Source: Bacillota bacterium (lineage in GTDB: Bacteria; Bacillota; Clostridia; Acetivibrionales; DSM-1351). Taken from it: DNA of 64,000 nucleotides. Shown here one piece after another: positions 62,401-64,000 of this stretch; the first letter of the stretch is position 1, and the number at the start of each line of letters is the position of its first letter. A program made the translations under genes and the position numbers. Location: contig JAEXFI010000049.1 of the NCBI GenBank assembly GCA_023400235.1, forward strand, positions 62,001-126,000, read 5' to 3'. The notes beneath the pieces are model-generated. The model was not told the DNA's origin and did not search any database. It worked only from the letters and a program-made list of their open reading frames with translations.

Positions 62401-62533
62401 GGAAATATGTCATAGTCTTACAAAGAAATACAGCCTGGCAAGTGTTATTGATAAGGAAGCCGGCTGGTGTTTCGCAGAATTAAAAGAACAGGAAAAGGAA
62501 TTAATGTACCTGATGGGCAGGTTATGGACTTGA
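56420..62533 (+). CDS. Nonribosomal peptide synthetase: FAAL-T-C-A-T-BtrH-like
   Basis: 2037 residues from ATG 56420 (GAGGGA at 56405-56410). Domains: fatty acyl-AMP ligase-like (about 10-560; FSSGSTGDPKGVVLTH at 158, PNFGYKH, FGLAEASLAVS); carrier T1 (Ser about 600, LGGNSLK); condensation (about 660-1080, MHHIISDG at 778); adenylation (about 1115-1600, YTSGSTGNPKGVMIQH at 1248, GYGPTEATI, with Asp in FDANVV for an alpha-amino group); carrier T2 (Ser about 1638, LGGSSLK); and a 330-residue C-terminal domain with DCANVML, LVVDIYCLRNPY and GHLFMLVAHD resembling the BtrH N-terminal domain. No thioesterase or reductase. One acyl chain plus one amino acid is the predicted chain. Confidence 0.93.
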   Translation: MLKHKNLIQLIEHVKQCDKGIIFIEDSKDDVFMTYEEMYIKALGILGFLQTKGVKPGDEIVLQILDNKSFVCAFWACILGGAIPVPIPIGNNEEHRLRVVKVWNILNNPYLITEASLQSQLSDQENIKARSFLVEEADKAGCPGKTHTPESSDIAFIQFSSGSTGDPKGVVLTHENLLTNINAILKGLQVVPEDSTLSWMPLTHDLGLVGFHLSSLAGEISQYIMPTSLFIRHPVLWIEKANDYKISVLASPNFGYKHFLSSFKPEIAADWELSHVRLILNGAEPISSELCNLFLAAMSGYNLRRNVVLPVFGLAEASLAVSLPPVGEEFETLSLKRESVSLGQKAIQDSSFTESVKFVDLGYPVQDCFVRICDQDNIVLEDSTIGAIQIKGKNVTKGYYNNPEATAAVFTQDGWLDTGDIGFMRNGRLIVIGRKKDIIFVNGQNYYPYDIEKAAEGIAAIESGKFAACGIQDEISKTEEIGLFVLYKGKIEDFVHIAIALKANINKLMGLDIKNVIPVENMPLTTSGKVQRYKLAENFKHGMYADIVHRINRIAMERTQDINIVLPANETEKKLVELWRDILDIEKIGVTDNFFELGGNSLKVSTLLSCIEEQFGIEIPISTAFEILTVKKLSEFIEDARKKAYSIIPHIEKREYYPVSSAQKRLVILNQIDSAITYNISSAVEIEGMLDTEKFIEVFGMLIERHESLRTEFEFIDGEPVQKIKHRTDLKMELTSCKDGDVAQIIKNFIRPFDLGKAPLIRAMLLKITDTRHILLCDMHHIISDGISCSILIRELIKLYQGRTLNKIRVQYKDFAAWQNEQLKTEYISAQKEFWLKQYSDEIPVLNFPYDYQRPAVQSFEGDRVSFEIRGDLLKNLEALSVKTGTTLFMVFLSAYNVLLHKYTGQEDIVVGTPVSGRTRNELKDVIGMFVNTLALRNSPKSNIKYSNLLEDVRNRFLRALENQDYQFEMLVDALKIKREIDRNPLFDTMFVFQNMGGIEVDVQADNLKFSKYEFESRVSKFDFCLYAVPKQGSIYFELEYAAKLFRRETIERLAAHYQNLLDIIVKNPEILISDIDILSQQEKNLLLYKYNQTQQEYPKEKTICDLIQEQVRKAPENIAVEAGDKKLTYGELDRKANSLAGILRTHGVRPDTIVGLLAERSIELIIGILAVLKAGGAYLPIDPQYPETRIKYILENAGAEILLTVDAITEKIEFSGTVIDLLDSSIYSENDQRIEIVNKPDDLVYAIYTSGSTGNPKGVMIQHKSLNNYLHSIYKWYDEEVGSEDKCFSLANISFDANVVEIFMPLVFGATLVLNDQPRLMDLEQLADTIAEKGVTFTFLPPTILQDLCRLLKRRNTRLNKILTGLENIKDYVLEEFFELNKAMKVLIGYGPTEATICASFYRYESKKSVGKTVPIGKPLANTQIYLTDTNFRPVPVGATGELCISGEGLAKGYLNNPTVTAEKFVNNPFISELRMYRTGDLARWNSEGNLEFMGRADFQVKIRGYRVELGEIETRLLKYGSVKEAVVLDRKDSNGNSYLCAYIVADADINPSDLREFLSMDLPDYMIPSYYVKIKSVPFTSNGKIDRKALPEPTLGCGTEYVPPRNEIEQELAEVWQEVLGVGRVGIFDNFFDLGGSSLKAIQVSGKLKSFGLNMMNILRNPTIAELGKYAVPFGGQGVVLPEQMKKNMELDYYFSSQGDRDPLTEKMDCANVMLYFILKKQLGNNGSFYEYFAQGFDMNITENRFGGIYDINFSTYHLWEDAFEINNYSGKGVEALSHIEQLLDRGEQLVVDIYCLRNPYFREFVSYDAPEEKERRGHLFMLVAHDRDNLYSIEMPEMINADRYIPYIGNKSVGLISKKDILPAFEFDVFYSTITVKKEKLKGESKLKELVDLMIKNYNRPASIENGLTTYYGEAAIDKLVEISSKEFQRLDDNNNVQTRTLQEILDWKLVTLSNRRRLFKTALEHYNGECNNDIRDRVIELLEGLALGLKEICHSLTKKYSLASVIDKEAGWCFAELKEQEKELMYLMGRLWT

Positions 62534-62629
62534 AGCGAAATTACTGTTGTACATACATGAATTACTCAAATATTAATGTTTAAATGGTTCAGCTTTAATA
62601 AAATATACTTGGAAAAGGAAGAAGAGTGA

Positions 62630-63934
62630 ATGCAAGGTGAAGAAATCTTAAAGGGAAGCGTTATCCCCGTTAATTTGAAGTTTAATTTTTTGCTGCTGGT
62701 ATCAGGCAGATTCATATCAGGTGTAGGAGCAACAGTAATAACCTTTGCTTTAAGCTTGTATGTACTGGACATAACAGGATCGGCAGGCACTTTTTCATTG
62801 GTAATGAGCCTGTCCGTCCTTCCTATGGTTTTTATAAACATATTTACAGGTGTTTTTGTAGACAGATATGACAAGAAAAAAATTATTGTAGGCTCAGATA
62901 TCATATGCGGTGTAATAGTTCTTATATACTCGGAACTGCTGGATTTTTACCCTGAAAACATCGTACTGATAATCCTATATGTCTTAACTGTAAGCACGAT
63001 TCAGTCTTTTTTCAACCTTGCAATAAACTCGGCTATTCCTGAAATTGTAAATAAAGACAACATCTCTGCTGCAAATGCGGCAATTCAGGGAATAACAGCT
63101 GTTGTAAATATAATCGGCCCCATTTTGGGAGCTGTTCTATATACGACAGTAGGAATCAAAGTAATATTTATGTTCAATGGAATAGTACTTGTTACAGCAG
63201 GCTTATTAGAAATATTTTTGAAATTTACAAAACCCGATACTCCTTCTGAGGATAATCCGTGTAAAAAGGGATATTTAGCGGATTTAAAGACGACCTTCAG
63301 CTATTTATACTCTCAGAAAATCATAATATTCTTTTTGGTATTTGCAGCTATTGTAAGTCTTATGTATTTTCCAATGGTAAGCATGGTTTTGACATATGTA
63401 AGCTATAACATTATGAAAGTTACCGAAATACAATTGTCTTTTATACAGGCCTCCACGGCAATAGGCACCATAGCAGGTGCTGCTCTCATATCTTTTATAA
63501 AATCACTCGGCAGCCATATGATTAAAAATTTTTTTACATTGTTCAAGGTACAGGCGGTTTTGTTCATTTTGTGGCTCCTGCCTCTGGGGGCCCAGGTATT
63601 AACCGGAAACAAATGGAGTATAACAGTCATTTTCAGCATAATACTTGTGGCATTAAGTTCTGTAAATACTTTACAGAATGTATCTATGATTTCTTATTTC
63701 CAGTTTCAGATACCTAAGGAGCTGCTAGGGCGTGTATTCGGAGTATTCATGACAGCGGCATATATATTTAGTCCCATAGGTATATGGTTGTATGGCTTTT
63801 TACTTAATTTCATCAAGTGGTATTATTTAACTACTGTTTCCGGAATTACTTTGTTGATTATAGGTATTTTTGCAGTAAGAAGTAAATATTTTTACGATTT
63901 TATTAATGATTTTAAAATCAAACAAGAAGTATAG
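62630..63934 (+). CDS. MFS efflux transporter
   Basis: 434 residues, GGAAGAAG upstream. Twelve hydrophobic segments; the loop 2-3 motif GVFVDRYDKKKIIVG is the MFS signature (G-x3-D-R-x-x-K/R). N-terminal block FALSLYVLDITGSAGTFSLVMSLSVLPMVF marks the MFS_3/macrolide-efflux-like group. 97 bases after the NRPS; probably exports the product. It resembles the decayed MFS fragment at 20149. Confidence 0.92.
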   Translation: MQGEEILKGSVIPVNLKFNFLLLVSGRFISGVGATVITFALSLYVLDITGSAGTFSLVMSLSVLPMVFINIFTGVFVDRYDKKKIIVGSDIICGVIVLIYSELLDFYPENIVLIILYVLTVSTIQSFFNLAINSAIPEIVNKDNISAANAAIQGITAVVNIIGPILGAVLYTTVGIKVIFMFNGIVLVTAGLLEIFLKFTKPDTPSEDNPCKKGYLADLKTTFSYLYSQKIIIFFLVFAAIVSLMYFPMVSMVLTYVSYNIMKVTEIQLSFIQASTAIGTIAGAALISFIKSLGSHMIKNFFTLFKVQAVLFILWLLPLGAQVLTGNKWSITVIFSIILVALSSVNTLQNVSMISYFQFQIPKELLGRVFGVFMTAAYIFSPIGIWLYGFLLNFIKWYYLTTVSGITLLIIGIFAVRSKYFYDFINDFKIKQEV

Positions 63935-63989
63935 ACGCTCCTGGAAGGAAACCTGAAAAGTTATTGGAAGTGGGAAATGAATACTTTTT

Positions 63990-64000
63990 AAAGGAGGTGA
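63990..64000 (+). promoter_or_regulatory. Ribosome binding site of a further gene at the window edge
   Basis: AAAGGAGGTGA, a near-perfect anti-16S match in the last bases, so another operon gene should start just beyond the window. Confidence 0.7.

Overview
The window is a chromosomal stretch of a low-GC Gram-positive anaerobe of the class Clostridia, most plausibly a cellulolytic Ruminiclostridium or Acetivibrio relative (the genus is inference). Pointers are strong AGGAGG ribosome binding sites with many GTG/TTG starts, a FapA/DUF6115 flagellar-operon tail, clostridial families such as DUF5685 and DUF1667, an M-box leader, and a ho5U/mo5U tRNA-modification block next to MltG.

Layout. 1-3.4 kb: 3' end of a flagellar/chemotaxis operon (sigma-D end, FapA, three small downstream genes). 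3.6-9.1 kb: a MATE exporter, tRNA-Leu(CAA), an AraC-type regulator, a VOC protein and a cyclase-like alpha-toroid protein. 9.1-11.4 kb: an AT-rich accessory patch with a frameshifted gene, a secreted protein and a possible immunity protein. 11.4-20.6 kb: small regulator-target modules: TetR with hydrolase, TetR, GNAT, a lone FetA-like ATPase, an M-box-controlled CorA, and a TetR-controlled ABC exporter ending in a decayed MFS gene. 20.7-23.9 kb: a three-gene GlpABC-like redox operon. 25.3-29.3 kb: dnaE followed by mtrB (TRAP). 29.4-38.3 kb: thioesterase, pgsA, a DUF5685/J-protein operon, an XRE-cupin regulator with an acyl-CoA synthetase, and mutS2. 38.5-44.5 kb: typA, mltG, trmR and a U32 peptidase (TrhP-like). 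44.7-45.9 kb: a type I-C-like CRISPR array with 18 repeats and no cas genes nearby. 46-47.8 kb: nitroreductase and an old-yellow-enzyme homologue.

The most unusual region is 47.8-64 kb. A LytTR regulator whose receiver has Glu in place of the phospho-accepting Asp is divergent from an operon of at least eight genes: a GDP-sugar SDR, a NeuB-like synthase fused to a TIM barrel, a fused heptose-1-phosphate guanylyltransferase/7-phosphatase, GmhA, HddA, an M20 peptidase, a 2037-residue NRPS (FAAL-T-C-A-T plus a C-terminal BtrH-like domain) and an MFS exporter. The operon runs off the right edge. The genes jointly suggest GDP-D-glycero-alpha-D-manno-heptose synthesis coupled to assembly of an acylated aminoacyl product by a thioesterase-less NRPS. 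The motif TAGACAATAA occurs twice before this operon, 42 bp apart, and once inverted before the regulator, which marks it as a candidate cluster operator.

All calls rest on reading the sequence and remembered family motifs; no database search was run.
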